64,000 bases of DNA from positions 53,684 to 117,683 of the forward strand of contig NZ_CAKZJO010000080.1 of NCBI RefSeq assembly GCF_936943645.1, read 5' to 3'. Made by a program: the position numbers and the translations under genes. The DNA comes from an uncultured Bradyrhizobium sp. (GTDB taxonomy: Bacteria > Pseudomonadota > Alphaproteobacteria > Rhizobiales > Xanthobacteraceae). Of the stretch, positions 26,701 to 35,002 are shown one piece after another (position 1 is the first letter of the stretch; every line of letters begins with the position of its first letter). Under the pieces are notes generated by a model. It saw only the letters and a list, made by a program, of their open reading frames with translations. It ran no database searches and was not told the DNA's origin.

Positions 26701-26887
26701 TGGTCACCGAGTTCTCGGCCGTCTCGGCGTTGGCGCCGGGATAGGTCGCGGTGATCGTGACCACGGTCGGGGCGATCTGCGGATATTGCGCGATCGGCAG
26801 CCGCATGATCGCGAGCACGCCGCCCAGCATGATCAGGATGGCGATGACCCAGGCAAAGATCGGCCGCTTGATGAAGAAGTGGGACAT
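23741..26887 (-). CDS. RND efflux transporter, HAE1 type (AcrB/MexB-like)
   Basis: 1048-residue proton-driven inner-membrane pump that exports hydrophobic drugs or metabolites through a tripartite complex. It begins [20 protein letters not shown]. The proton-relay aspartates are in [20 protein letters not shown], and the N-terminal porter region [20 protein letters not shown] is typical of the AcrB/MexB/BepE line. Two copies of the six-helix bundle and two porter loops are evident. Full length, no break. It starts five bases after the adaptor gene. No outer-membrane factor gene is adjacent, so a TolC-like protein elsewhere must complete the channel. Confidence 0.96.
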   Translation of the reverse strand: [1048 protein letters not shown]

Positions 26888-26892
26888 GGCAC

Positions 26893-28107
26893 TTATTGTT
26901 CAGTGGTGGTGGACGCGGGCCGCGCATCGGCCTGCCGTGTCGGGTTCACGGTGAGGCCGGTTGCAGCATCGACCGCGACCTCGACGGTCTTGACGGGCGC
27001 GCCAGGACGCGCCTTCTGCGTTCCCTCCAGAACCAGGCGATCGCCGGCCTTGGCGCCGGCGCGAACCAGCCAATTGCTGCCGACATCCTCCCCGAGCTCC
27101 AGCGTACGCTGCTCGATCTTGCCGTCCTTGTCGACGAACATCGCCACCGCCTGTCCCAGCGGATTGCGCGAGACGGCGCGCTGCGGCACCAGGATCGCAT
27201 CGGGATCGACACCGGCGACGACGCGGGCCCGTACATACATGCCCGGCAGCAGCGCCCGCTCGGGATTGGCGAAGACCGCGCGCGAGGACACCGAGCCGGT
27301 GCTCTCGTTGACGCTGGCATCAGTGAAGCCGTACTTGCCCTTGTGGCCGTAGGTCTTGCCGCTCTCCATCAGGAGCTCGACCTGCACGCCTTCGGCCGGA
27401 CGCTTGAGCTGACCACTGGCGATCTGGTTGCGCAGGCGCTCCATCTCCGAGGTCGACTGGTCGAGATCGACATAGACGGGGTCGAGCTGCTGGATCGTCG
27501 TCATCGCCGTCGCCTGGCTCGCGGTGACCAGCGCGCCGGGCGTGATGGTCGACTTGCCGATGCGCCCGGAGATCGACGCGGTGACCTTGGTCCGGTCGAG
27601 CGATATCGCAGCGGTGTCGCGGTTGGCCTCCGCGGCCTTCAGGTCGGCCTCGCCCTGCTTGTAGGCGGCAACGGCGTCGTCGACATCCTGCTGGCTGGCC
27701 GCGTTGGTTTGCAGGAGCTGGGTCTTGCGCGCGGCCTTCAGCTTGACGCTGACGAGTGTTGCCTCCGACCTCTGCACCGCGGCCTCCGCGCTCGCCAGAC
27801 CCGCCTTGTACTGCACCGGATCGATCTCGTAGAGCAGATCACCTTCCCTCACTTCGGCGCCTTCGACGAAATCGCGCTTGAGCAGAATGCCCGTGACCTG
27901 CGGCCGCACCTCGGAAACCTGATAGGCGACGACGCGGCCCGGCAGGACCGTCGAGATCTTCGCTTCCTGCGGTTTCAGGGTCATGATGCCGACCTCCGGC
28001 ACCATCTGCGGCGGTCCCGCTTGCGGGCTCTGCTCGCCGCATGCCGCAAGCAGCAGGGCAATCAGGGGGACAGCGCGGACGATCGGGGGATTCATGATGA
28101 GATCCAT
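26893..28107 (-). CDS. RND efflux periplasmic adaptor lipoprotein (AcrA/MexA-like)
   Basis: 404-residue membrane-fusion protein linking the RND pump to an outer-membrane channel. The lipobox is ALLLAACGEQ, so Cys is probably acylated and the protein anchored to the inner membrane. Lipoyl half-motifs are visible (VRPQVTGILLKRDFVEGAEV and ASISGRIGKSTITPGALV), separated by a coiled-coil hairpin (about 95-170), followed by beta-barrel and membrane-proximal domains. ATG 28107 or ATG 28095 (MNPPIVRAV) may be used. It is the first gene of the pump operon and is divergent from a TetR regulator, with two perfect dyads between them. Confidence 0.95.
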   Translation of the reverse strand: MDLIMNPPIVRAVPLIALLLAACGEQSPQAGPPQMVPEVGIMTLKPQEAKISTVLPGRVVAYQVSEVRPQVTGILLKRDFVEGAEVREGDLLYEIDPVQYKAGLASAEAAVQRSEATLVSVKLKAARKTQLLQTNAASQQDVDDAVAAYKQGEADLKAAEANRDTAAISLDRTKVTASISGRIGKSTITPGALVTASQATAMTTIQQLDPVYVDLDQSTSEMERLRNQIASGQLKRPAEGVQVELLMESGKTYGHKGKYGFTDASVNESTGSVSSRAVFANPERALLPGMYVRARVVAGVDPDAILVPQRAVSRNPLGQAVAMFVDKDGKIEQRTLELGEDVGSNWLVRAGAKAGDRLVLEGTQKARPGAPVKTVEVAVDAATGLTVNPTRQADARPASTTTEQ

Positions 28108-28152
28108 GGGCAGGTTGCGATCCCTGAAGCGGAACCGCGCACGGAAACATTT

Positions 28153-28192
28153 GGAAACTATTCAGTTTCCATTGGGAAACTTGGTAGTTTCC
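28153..28192. promoter_or_regulatory. Two TetR-type operators between the RND operon and its regulator
   Basis: GGAAACT-N4-AGTTTCC occurs twice as a perfect dyad, at 28153-28170 and 28175-28192. The centres are 22 bases apart, two turns of the helix, so two regulator dimers could bind side by side. A further GGAAAC half-site is at 28143. The block sits 45 bases before the adaptor ATG and 83 bases before the TetR start, as expected for joint repression. Confidence 0.8.
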
Positions 28193-28275
28193 TTCCTCGA
28201 AGTCAAGTGCTAGGCTGGCTGCGCAACGGCGTTCAAGCAGTCGTGAAGCAGCTCAAATTCGAGACGGATGTTTCC

Positions 28276-28959
28276 ATGGCGAGAATATCCAGCAGTCCAA
28301 GGCGCGTTGCTCCACCGTCGGAGCGGACCAAGCCGGCCGCCGGCCTTCCCGCCTCGGACGAGCGCATGACGCAATTGCTGGCGGCGGCAAAGGACACCTT
28401 CACCAGCAAAGGCTTTGCCGCGACCACAATGGACGACATCGCCAGTGCCGCCGGCATGTCGAAGAAGACGCTCTACAAATTGTTCGAGAGCAAGACCGAG
28501 CTCTTCCGCGCCATGCTGCTGCGCAGCCTGCCCGAAGCGAACTTCGCCGACGCTCCCCTGGAAGGTTCACCGGTAACACGGCTTCGCGCCATGCTGCGCG
28601 AGGCCGCCGACGTCGCGCTATCACCGGGCGAGATCGCGCTGCAGCGCCTGATCATCGGAGAGCGCCAGGCCTCGCCTGCGCTCGGGCGCATGTTCGCCGA
28701 GGTCATCATGGAGTCTGGTACCGATCACATCATCGAGCTGCTCAAGGCCGTTCGCCTGGAGCCTCGTTTCGAAGGCGTGCCGCTCCGCCTGATCGCCGAG
28801 ATGCTGTTTGGCATGGTGTTCGGCCACGACCATTTCAGGCTGCTGACCGACACCGACTTCAAGCTCAATCGCCGCGTGCTCGACCGGCGGATCGATCTGG
28901 CGATCGCGACGTTCTGTGCGCCTGACGATCAGGCAGGCGAGCCCCAGCGTACGGCCTGA
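28276..28959 (+). CDS. TetR family transcriptional regulator of the RND pump
   Basis: 227-residue regulator. After a basic 35-residue tail, the TetR DNA-binding domain covers about 37-85 (LLAAAKDTFTSKGFAATTMD, DIASAAGMSKKTLYKLFESK), followed by an AcrR-type C-terminal helical ligand domain. Divergent TetR regulators normally repress the adjacent RND operon and leave DNA when they bind a pump substrate; the twin dyads between the genes support this. ATG 28276 was chosen; the frame stays open far upstream, but only as the shadow of the adaptor gene. It converges with the HAD gene seven bases away. Confidence 0.92.
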   Translation: MARISSSPRRVAPPSERTKPAAGLPASDERMTQLLAAAKDTFTSKGFAATTMDDIASAAGMSKKTLYKLFESKTELFRAMLLRSLPEANFADAPLEGSPVTRLRAMLREAADVALSPGEIALQRLIIGERQASPALGRMFAEVIMESGTDHIIELLKAVRLEPRFEGVPLRLIAEMLFGMVFGHDHFRLLTDTDFKLNRRVLDRRIDLAIATFCAPDDQAGEPQRTA

Positions 28960-28966
28960 GCGAAGG

Positions 28967-29695
28967 TCAGCACCCCAGCTTGTCGGCGATCCCGCCAAAA
29001 TCCTTGGCGACGATGTCCCACTTGCCGGTCGCCTCGAAGTCGACCTTCTGAAGCGGGCCGTATTCGGTCGGCCTCGCCACGAACGCGGTCTTCAGCCCGT
29101 TCTTCTGGGCAGCCGCGAGATCGCCGTTGTGGGCGGCGACCATCATCACCTCTTCCGGCTTGAGGCAAAGCAGCTTGGCCGCGCCGAGATAGGTCTCGGG
29201 GTCGGGCTTGTAGTGCTCGAACAGCTCGGCCGACATGATGAGATCCCACGGCAAGCCTGCAAACTTCGCCATGTTGGTGAGCAGCGCGACATTGCCGTTG
29301 GAGAGCGGCGAGATCACGAATTTGGTCTTGAGGCGCGTCAGGCCGGCGACGCTGTCCGGCCAGGGGTTGAGGCGGTGCCAGCCCTTGGTAAGATAATCGA
29401 GATCGGCGTCAGTGAGACCTTTGATCGCGAACTGCGCGACCAGCTTCTCCAGCGAGCGGCGGTGCAGATCGTCGAGCATGACATAGCCGCGCTCGGGATG
29501 TTTGCGCACGTCGTCCATCGAGGCCATGTACATGCCGCGCCAGCCGTCGACCAAAGCGGTCCAGTCGGCACTGATGCCGCGCTGCCTGCTCCACCACATG
29601 AAGTCGGTGATGAGGCTGGTGCGCCAGTCCACGACGGTGCCGAACACGTCGAAGACGAGGGCTTTGACGGCGGAGAGATCGGATGCTGGCGTCAT
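28967..29695 (-). CDS. Haloacid dehalogenase type II (HAD superfamily)
   Basis: 242-residue HAD hydrolase. The nucleophile Asp is in ALVFDVFGTVVDW, motif II in ISPLSNGN, the conserved Lys in HYKPDPETY, and the end of motif III/IV reads VMMVAAHNGDLAAA. The cap is helical, as in L-2-haloacid dehalogenases, which release halide from 2-haloalkanoic acids. The Asp and Asn pattern of motif IV (AHNGD) is typical of that subgroup, though natural substrates of many members are unknown. ATG 29695 starts the protein; an in-frame upstream extension has no ribosome site. It stands alone between tetR and the DUF4261 gene. Confidence 0.9.
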   Translation of the reverse strand: MTPASDLSAVKALVFDVFGTVVDWRTSLITDFMWWSRQRGISADWTALVDGWRGMYMASMDDVRKHPERGYVMLDDLHRRSLEKLVAQFAIKGLTDADLDYLTKGWHRLNPWPDSVAGLTRLKTKFVISPLSNGNVALLTNMAKFAGLPWDLIMSAELFEHYKPDPETYLGAAKLLCLKPEEVMMVAAHNGDLAAAQKNGLKTAFVARPTEYGPLQKVDFEATGKWDIVAKDFGGIADKLGC

Positions 29696-29849
29696 GTTTC
29701 GCTCCGCGGATTGTCCTGCGCCCGGTTGGCTCCGGCTGAGATCGAGGGCTTTAAAGCATGATCCTTTCCATGCAACAATAGCGCTCGTCCGCCAGACCTC
29801 ATTCGTCGCGACGGGCAAAACTTTCGCCTAGCGTGCGCATGCATCTGCC

Positions 29850-31046
29850 ATGACGGACTTAGCTGTCGCATACGTTCTGCTCGATCATGCCCGCCTCCCG
29901 GATGAGGATGCGTTGATCCGGACATTGCGCATTCGTCATCCGCACTTGCAGTGGAGCCCCGGCGGGATCGCACGCAGCAACGGTGCTGACGATCCGATGT
30001 TCATCCGTGCCGGCGATCATCTCATGACGATCCTCATGATGCCGGCGCCGATACCTTACGATCAGGAATTGTGGCAGCGGGCTTCCTGGCTTTGGCCGGA
30101 AGCTTTCGACGCCGTTGGCCGGCATCGTGCGCACCTCATCGTGGCGCCGATGGGCTCTGCCGAAAGCAATAAGGCAACGAAGGCGCTGAATTATGCCGAG
30201 AATACGCAGCTCACGACTGCGTTTGTCGGGGCCGTAGTCGCGGCATTGCCGGATGTTGCAGCTGTCGTCTGGGGAGGGAAGGTCAGCCGCTCGCCCGAGA
30301 TGTGGCTGGACCAATCACGTAACGCCTTCGCTCCCTATCCAGATCAACCGTTCGCATTGTGGATGGAGATCGTCCCCTACCTTGCGGGCAAAACCCTGGG
30401 AGCCTTCACGACCGGATTGTCTGCGTTCACGGGACGAGAGATCGAATTCGAGGTGGATGGGCTCGATCAACGCACCGTCACCTCCCGTGTCGCCGAGCTT
30501 TCGTCCAACCTGATTGCCCACGGCCTGGACGACTGGCCCAAGAGCGGCGCCGTGTTCGCAGCCGACTTCGAAATTGATCATCGCGTCGAGATGTTTTACC
30601 GCAACTCCCGCTTCAAGATCGGGCCCGTCATTTCGTTCGCGTCTTTTGATGATCGATCCGGGAGAGTCAAAACCTTCCCGATCATTCCCGCCACCATCGC
30701 CCGCGATCATCCGTTGCTGGTCATGCTGGGCAAAGTCGGGCTTTTCGATCCGGCAAAGGTTCGGAACCTGATCAGGCTGAGGCCGGATCACTATCAATCC
30801 GAGGTCCGCCTCGAGAGTTTCGATGAAGGCGTGTCGCAGGCCCTGTCCCGCATGATCGCAACCGACATCTATGCCGAGGCCGAGACGAACGCGCGCCGCG
30901 CGCTCGCGAATGGAGATATGGCGTCCGCGAAGGCCGCTCTCCAACCTTGGGCCGCTGAAGTCGGCGAACTTCAACTGGCCGTCAAGCTCGCCCTGACCCT
31001 TTGCGACGTGTTCCTGTTCATGCCCGCGCCGCCCCGCAGCCCATAA
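29850..31046 (+). CDS. DUF4261 domain-containing protein
   Basis: 398-residue soluble protein of unknown function. The opening MTDLAVAYVLLDHARLPDED and the middle part (ALPDVAAVVWGGKVSRSPEM, FALWMEIVPYLAGKTLGAFT) match the general pattern I know for DUF4261 proteins, which often sit near contact-dependent or stress genes. No signal peptide, membrane helix or catalytic motif is seen. Residues 200-390 are less conserved, and the C-terminal 60 residues (ARRALANGDMASAKAALQPW) look like a helical-repeat hairpin. It is divergent from the HAD gene. Family call is moderate; no function is proposed. Confidence 0.65.
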   Translation: MTDLAVAYVLLDHARLPDEDALIRTLRIRHPHLQWSPGGIARSNGADDPMFIRAGDHLMTILMMPAPIPYDQELWQRASWLWPEAFDAVGRHRAHLIVAPMGSAESNKATKALNYAENTQLTTAFVGAVVAALPDVAAVVWGGKVSRSPEMWLDQSRNAFAPYPDQPFALWMEIVPYLAGKTLGAFTTGLSAFTGREIEFEVDGLDQRTVTSRVAELSSNLIAHGLDDWPKSGAVFAADFEIDHRVEMFYRNSRFKIGPVISFASFDDRSGRVKTFPIIPATIARDHPLLVMLGKVGLFDPAKVRNLIRLRPDHYQSEVRLESFDEGVSQALSRMIATDIYAEAETNARRALANGDMASAKAALQPWAAEVGELQLAVKLALTLCDVFLFMPAPPRSP

Positions 31047-31121
31047 CAGACAAGCGCGAAATCAAGCCTGCGGCGCGCGTCCGATCGGAGTAGCCGAACG
31101 ATCGCGCGCGGGCCCGCAGTC

Positions 31122-32123
31122 TCAGTCCAGGTGGAACTTGGCGAGCTCGCGGTGCTCGGCCTTGATGTAGCGCACGGTGCCGGTGACCGAGCGCATCACC
31201 ACCGTCTCGGTCTCGATGACGCCGTCCTTGCGGAATTTGACACCCGAGAGCAGCGAGCCCGTGGTGACGCCGGTGGCGGCGAACAGGCAGTCGCCGCGCG
31301 CCATGTCCTCGATGCCGTAGATCATCTTGGGATCGTTGACGCCCATCTTGGCGGCGCGCTCGATCTTCTCGCCGGAATCGAGGATCAGCCGGCACTGCAT
31401 CTGGCCGCCGATGCAGCGCAGCGCCACGGCCGCGAGCACGCCTTCCGGCGCGCCGCCGGTGCCGAGATACATGTCGACGCCGGTGTTATCGGGGTCGGCG
31501 CAATGGATCACGCCGGCGACGTCGCCGTCGGTGATCAGGCGCACGGCGGCGCCGGTCGAGCGCACGCTCGAGATGATGTCGGCGTGGCGCGGACGGTCGA
31601 GCACGAGAACCGTGATGCCATCGGGCTTGACACCCTTGGCCTTGGCGAGGCGGCGGACGTTTTCGGCTGGGCTCGCATCGAGCTCGACGACGCCTTTGTC
31701 GTAACCGGGGCCGATCGCAAGCTTCTGCATGTAGACGTCGGGGGCGTGCAGCAAGGTGCCGCCATCGGCCATCGCCATGGTGGCGATCGAGCCCGGCATG
31801 TTCTTGGCGCACAGCGTGGTGCCTTCGAGCGGATCGACGGCGATGTCGACTTCGGGGCCGGCGTTCACGCCGACCTTCTCTCCGATGAAAAGCATCGGCG
31901 CCTCGTCGCGCTCGCCCTCGCCGATCACGATGGTGCCCTGGATCGGCAGCTTGTTGAGCTCGCGCCGCATGGCGTCGACGGCGGCCTGGTCGGCCGCCTT
32001 CTCGTTGCCGTGGCCGCGCAGACGCGCCGACGACACCGCGGCCCGCTCCGTCACCCGCACGATCTCCAGCGTCAGGATGCGCTCGAGCAAGGCTTGCGGC
32101 GGGACTGAAATATGGGTCGACAT
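31122..32123 (-). CDS. glpX: Class II fructose-1,6-bisphosphatase
   Basis: 333-residue Mn-dependent phosphatase of gluconeogenesis and, in autotrophic relatives, the Calvin cycle; it turns fructose-1,6-bisphosphate into fructose-6-phosphate. The family metal-site motifs are present: IVIGEGERDEAPML, DIAVDPLEGTTLCAKN and the GTGGAPEGVLAA loop that holds the phosphate. Full length. It follows hom by 96 bases on the same strand, the arrangement usual in alphaproteobacteria, where recJ commonly comes next; here the next downstream gene is an unrelated DUF4261 gene on the opposite strand. Confidence 0.96.
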   Translation of the reverse strand: MSTHISVPPQALLERILTLEIVRVTERAAVSSARLRGHGNEKAADQAAVDAMRRELNKLPIQGTIVIGEGERDEAPMLFIGEKVGVNAGPEVDIAVDPLEGTTLCAKNMPGSIATMAMADGGTLLHAPDVYMQKLAIGPGYDKGVVELDASPAENVRRLAKAKGVKPDGITVLVLDRPRHADIISSVRSTGAAVRLITDGDVAGVIHCADPDNTGVDMYLGTGGAPEGVLAAVALRCIGGQMQCRLILDSGEKIERAAKMGVNDPKMIYGIEDMARGDCLFAATGVTTGSLLSGVKFRKDGVIETETVVMRSVTGTVRYIKAEHRELAKFHLD

Positions 32124-32185
32124 CGGCTAACTCCTTCGAAACGGTTCTGGACGGAAATCTCCGCCCGCATCAACTCGCAACATCG

Positions 32186-32203
32186 GCGGTTCGTTCGAAC
32201 CGC
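32186..32203. other. Short perfect hairpin between hom and glpX
   Basis: GCGGTTCG and CGAACCGC flank a TT spacer, in the 96-base gap after hom. No T-run follows on the minus strand, so it is not an obvious terminator; it may stabilise the message or tune glpX expression. Confidence 0.4.
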
Positions 32204-32219
32204 TTCGTGTCTTTCACGC

Positions 32220-33536
32220 TCAGTTCTTCTCGATCCGGATCACCTGCGGCCGTCCGCTGATCACCTTGTCCTTCTGCACGGCGGCGAGTGCACGGCGCAC
32301 GGCGTCTTCGTGCGTAGCGTAGGTGATCAGGATGACGGGCACGGGGACCGCCTTGCCGTTTGCGGGCGCAACGCCGCCATTGGGATGGCGCTGCACGATC
32401 GACTCGATCGAAATCTTCTGCTCGGCCAGCCGGGTCGCGATCGCGGCCGCAGTGCCGGGGAAATCGCGGGCCAGGAGGCGGATGTAGTAGCCGCCTTCGT
32501 GCCGCTCCATCGGCGCCTTCTTGGTGTCGCGCAGTTGCGCAATCGGCCGGCCGAAGGGATTGGCACGGATGCCGCGCGCGACATCGGCGATGTCGGCGAC
32601 CACGGCGGAAGCGGTGGCCGCGCCGCCCGCGCCTGGGCCGACCAGCGTGATCGGCGGAATGCCCTCGCCGTCGATCGTGACCGCATTGGTGACACCCATC
32701 ACCTGCGCAATCGAGGAGGATTTCGGCACCATGGTCGGATGCACGCGCTGCTCGATGCCCTTGGCGGTGCGAACCGCAACGCCGAGCAGCTTGAGCCGGT
32801 AACCGAGATCGTCGGCGGCGCGCAGATCCTCCGGCGCGATGGATGAGATGCCTTCGACATACACCGCGCTTTGAGCAACTTTCGTGCCGAAAGCGAGGCT
32901 GGCGAGGATCGCGAGCTTTTGCGCGGTATCGTGACCGTCGACGTCGAAGGACGGGTTGGCCTCGGCATAGCCGAGCCGCTGCGCGTCCTTGAGGCATTCG
33001 GCAAAGGACAGCCCCTCCTGCTCCATCCGGGTCAGGATGTAGTTGCAGGTGCCGTTGAGGATGCCGTAGACGCGGTTGATGCCGGTGCCGGCAAGGCCCT
33101 CGCGCAACGTCTTGATGACGGGGATCGCGGCGCCGACGGCTGCCTCGAAATTCAGCGCCCCGCCGTGGTTTTCGGCCGCCTTGGCGAGCTTGAGGCCGTG
33201 CTTGGCGAGCAAGGCCTTGTTGGCGGTGACCACCGACTTACCCGCGTTGAGCGCGGCTTCGACGGCCGAGAGCGCGGGATCACCGGCGCCGCCCATCAGC
33301 TCGACGAAGCAGTCGATGCCGGGGTGCGTCGCCAGCGCCATCGGATCCTTGGCCCATTCGACGCCGCGCAGATCGATGCCGCGCTTCTTGGCCTTCGAGC
33401 GCGCAGTGACGGCAACGACGCGAATGCCGCGGCCGCTGCGGGCCGCGAGCACGCGGCCTTGCGTTTCGATCAAACGGATCACTTCGGCGCCCACGGTGCC
33501 GAGCCCCGCTATGCCCACTTTCAGGGGTGCAACCAT
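32220..33536 (-). CDS. hom: Homoserine dehydrogenase
   Basis: 438-residue NAD(P)-dependent enzyme that reduces aspartate semialdehyde to homoserine, at the branch to threonine and methionine. Domain order is standard: Rossmann domain (KVGIAGLGTVGAEVIRLI), catalytic domain with YGILNGTCNYILTRMEQEG and the active-site Lys region GHDTAQKLAILASLAFG, then a C-terminal ACT domain (YYIRLLARDFPGTAAAIATR) for amino-acid feedback. It lies 29 bases after the aminotransferase gene and 96 before glpX, all one strand. The amino-acid and carbon genes are probably co-transcribed. Confidence 0.97.
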   Translation of the reverse strand: MVAPLKVGIAGLGTVGAEVIRLIETQGRVLAARSGRGIRVVAVTARSKAKKRGIDLRGVEWAKDPMALATHPGIDCFVELMGGAGDPALSAVEAALNAGKSVVTANKALLAKHGLKLAKAAENHGGALNFEAAVGAAIPVIKTLREGLAGTGINRVYGILNGTCNYILTRMEQEGLSFAECLKDAQRLGYAEANPSFDVDGHDTAQKLAILASLAFGTKVAQSAVYVEGISSIAPEDLRAADDLGYRLKLLGVAVRTAKGIEQRVHPTMVPKSSSIAQVMGVTNAVTIDGEGIPPITLVGPGAGGAATASAVVADIADVARGIRANPFGRPIAQLRDTKKAPMERHEGGYYIRLLARDFPGTAAAIATRLAEQKISIESIVQRHPNGGVAPANGKAVPVPVILITYATHEDAVRRALAAVQKDKVISGRPQVIRIEKN

Positions 33537-33565
33537 GATGTCTTAGAAAACCTGCCGAAGAGAAC

Positions 33566-34786
33566 TTAACGCCGATTGGCGAGCGGAACGACGTTGTGCA
33601 ACGTTTCGATGCCGCTTTCAAGGAAGCGGCGCACGCCGCGCGCGGCCTGCCTGATCCGTTGCTCGTTTTCCACCATGGCGATGCGGACATATCCTTCACC
33701 ATGCTCGCCGAAGCCGACGCCGGGCGAGACCGCAACGCCTGACTTCTCCACCATCAGGGTGGCGAACTGCATGCTGCCGACGCTGCGGAAGGCTTCCGGC
33801 AGCGGCACCCAGGCGAACATCGAGGCCTCCGGCGGCGGAATTTCCCACCCCGCCCGGCCGAACGATTCCACCAGCGCGTCGCGCCGCTTGCGGTAGGTGT
33901 CGCGCATCTCCTTGATGCAATCGTCCGGGCCGTTCAGCGCGGCGGTCGCCGCGACCTGCACCGGCGTGAAGGCGCCGTAATCGAGGTATGATTTGACGCG
34001 GGCGAGCGCGGCGATCACGCGCTCATTGCCGACCGCAAAGCCCATGCGCCAGCCGGCCATCGAATAGGTCTTGGACATCGAGGTGAACTCGACCGTGACG
34101 TCGATCGCACCCGGCACCTGCAGCACCGAGGGCGGCGGGTTGCTCTCGTCGAAATAGACCTCGGCATAGGCGAGATCGGACAGGATCAGGATCTCGTGCT
34201 TCTTCGCGAACGCGACGAGGTCCTTGTAGAAATCGAGGCTCGCGACATAGGCGGTCGGGTTCGAGGGATAGCAGACGACGAGCGCGAGCGGCTTGGGGAT
34301 CGAATGCACGATCGCCCGCTCCACCGCCTCGAAGAACTGCGGCGTCGGCTCCGAGGGCACCGAACGGATCACGCCGCCCGCCATCAAAAAGCCGAAGGCG
34401 TGAATCGGATAGCTCGGGTTCGGACAGAGGATGACGTCACCGGGCGCCGTGATCGCCTGCGCCACGTTGGCGAAGCCCTCCTTCGACCCCAGCGTCGCCA
34501 CGACCTGGGTGTCCGGATTGAGCTTCACGCCGAAGCGGCGGGCGTAATAGGCGGCCTGGGCGCGGCGCAGGCCCGGAATACCGCGGGAGGCCGAGTAGCG
34601 GTCCGTGCGCGGCTTGCCCAGCGTCTCCTTCAGCTTCTCCAGCACATGCGCAGGCGCCGGCAGATCCGGGTTGCCCATGCCGAGGTCGATGATGTCGGCG
34701 CCGGCATTCCGCGCGGCCGCCTTGGCCCGATTGACCTGCTCGAACACGTAAGGCGGAAGGCGGCGGATGCGGTAAAATTCTTCCAT
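33566..34786 (-). CDS. PLP-dependent class I/II aminotransferase (AlaC/DapL-like)
   Basis: 406-residue aminotransferase that precedes hom in many alphaproteobacteria. The PLP Lys is in TSMSKTYSMAGWRMGFAVG; other fold-type I landmarks are CYPSNPTAYVAS (the NP motif), SDLAYAEVYFD and the C-terminal Arg in YVRIAMVENEQRIRQA. The best match in pattern is the alanine/LL-diaminopimelate aminotransferase group (AlaC-like), often mis-annotated as aspartate aminotransferase. ATG 34786 gives MEEFYRIRRLPPYVFEQVN, the standard start of that group; the frame is open to 34888. The exact amino donor is not determined. Confidence 0.92.
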   Translation of the reverse strand: MEEFYRIRRLPPYVFEQVNRAKAAARNAGADIIDLGMGNPDLPAPAHVLEKLKETLGKPRTDRYSASRGIPGLRRAQAAYYARRFGVKLNPDTQVVATLGSKEGFANVAQAITAPGDVILCPNPSYPIHAFGFLMAGGVIRSVPSEPTPQFFEAVERAIVHSIPKPLALVVCYPSNPTAYVASLDFYKDLVAFAKKHEILILSDLAYAEVYFDESNPPPSVLQVPGAIDVTVEFTSMSKTYSMAGWRMGFAVGNERVIAALARVKSYLDYGAFTPVQVAATAALNGPDDCIKEMRDTYRKRRDALVESFGRAGWEIPPPEASMFAWVPLPEAFRSVGSMQFATLMVEKSGVAVSPGVGFGEHGEGYVRIAMVENEQRIRQAARGVRRFLESGIETLHNVVPLANRR

Positions 34787-35002
34787 GGCTCTCTGGGCTC
34801 CGGGGCAACCGGTCAGGACAGAATCGACGGGACAGGACGGCGGTTCGGAAAGGGGCTCAGTTTCGACGCAAAAATTACTCAAAATCAAATGCTTAGAGCA
34901 ATCATCGACAACGAGGACTGAAGTCGTTCGCCCTGACTCTCGGCTGAACCCAGGTCTTTTAGCACGGCAAGGCGGGGGCGCCAGCGATTACCTTGCACCG
35001 CC

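Noticed and set aside
23717..27352. A 1211-codon open frame on the plus strand opposite the RND genes
   Set aside because: It is a shadow of the RND transporter and adaptor: highly charged, rich in Arg/His/Asp, no domain, while the minus strand gives full-length AcrB and AcrA proteins.
26896..28275. N-terminal extension of the TetR frame by 460 codons
   Set aside because: This part is antisense to the adaptor gene and has shadow composition; the TetR domain begins after ATG 28276.
11065..31121. Genomic island with integrase or phage genes
   Set aside because: No integrase, transposase or tRNA junction is present; only the separation of glpX and recJ suggests insertion, so it is reported as synteny evidence only.
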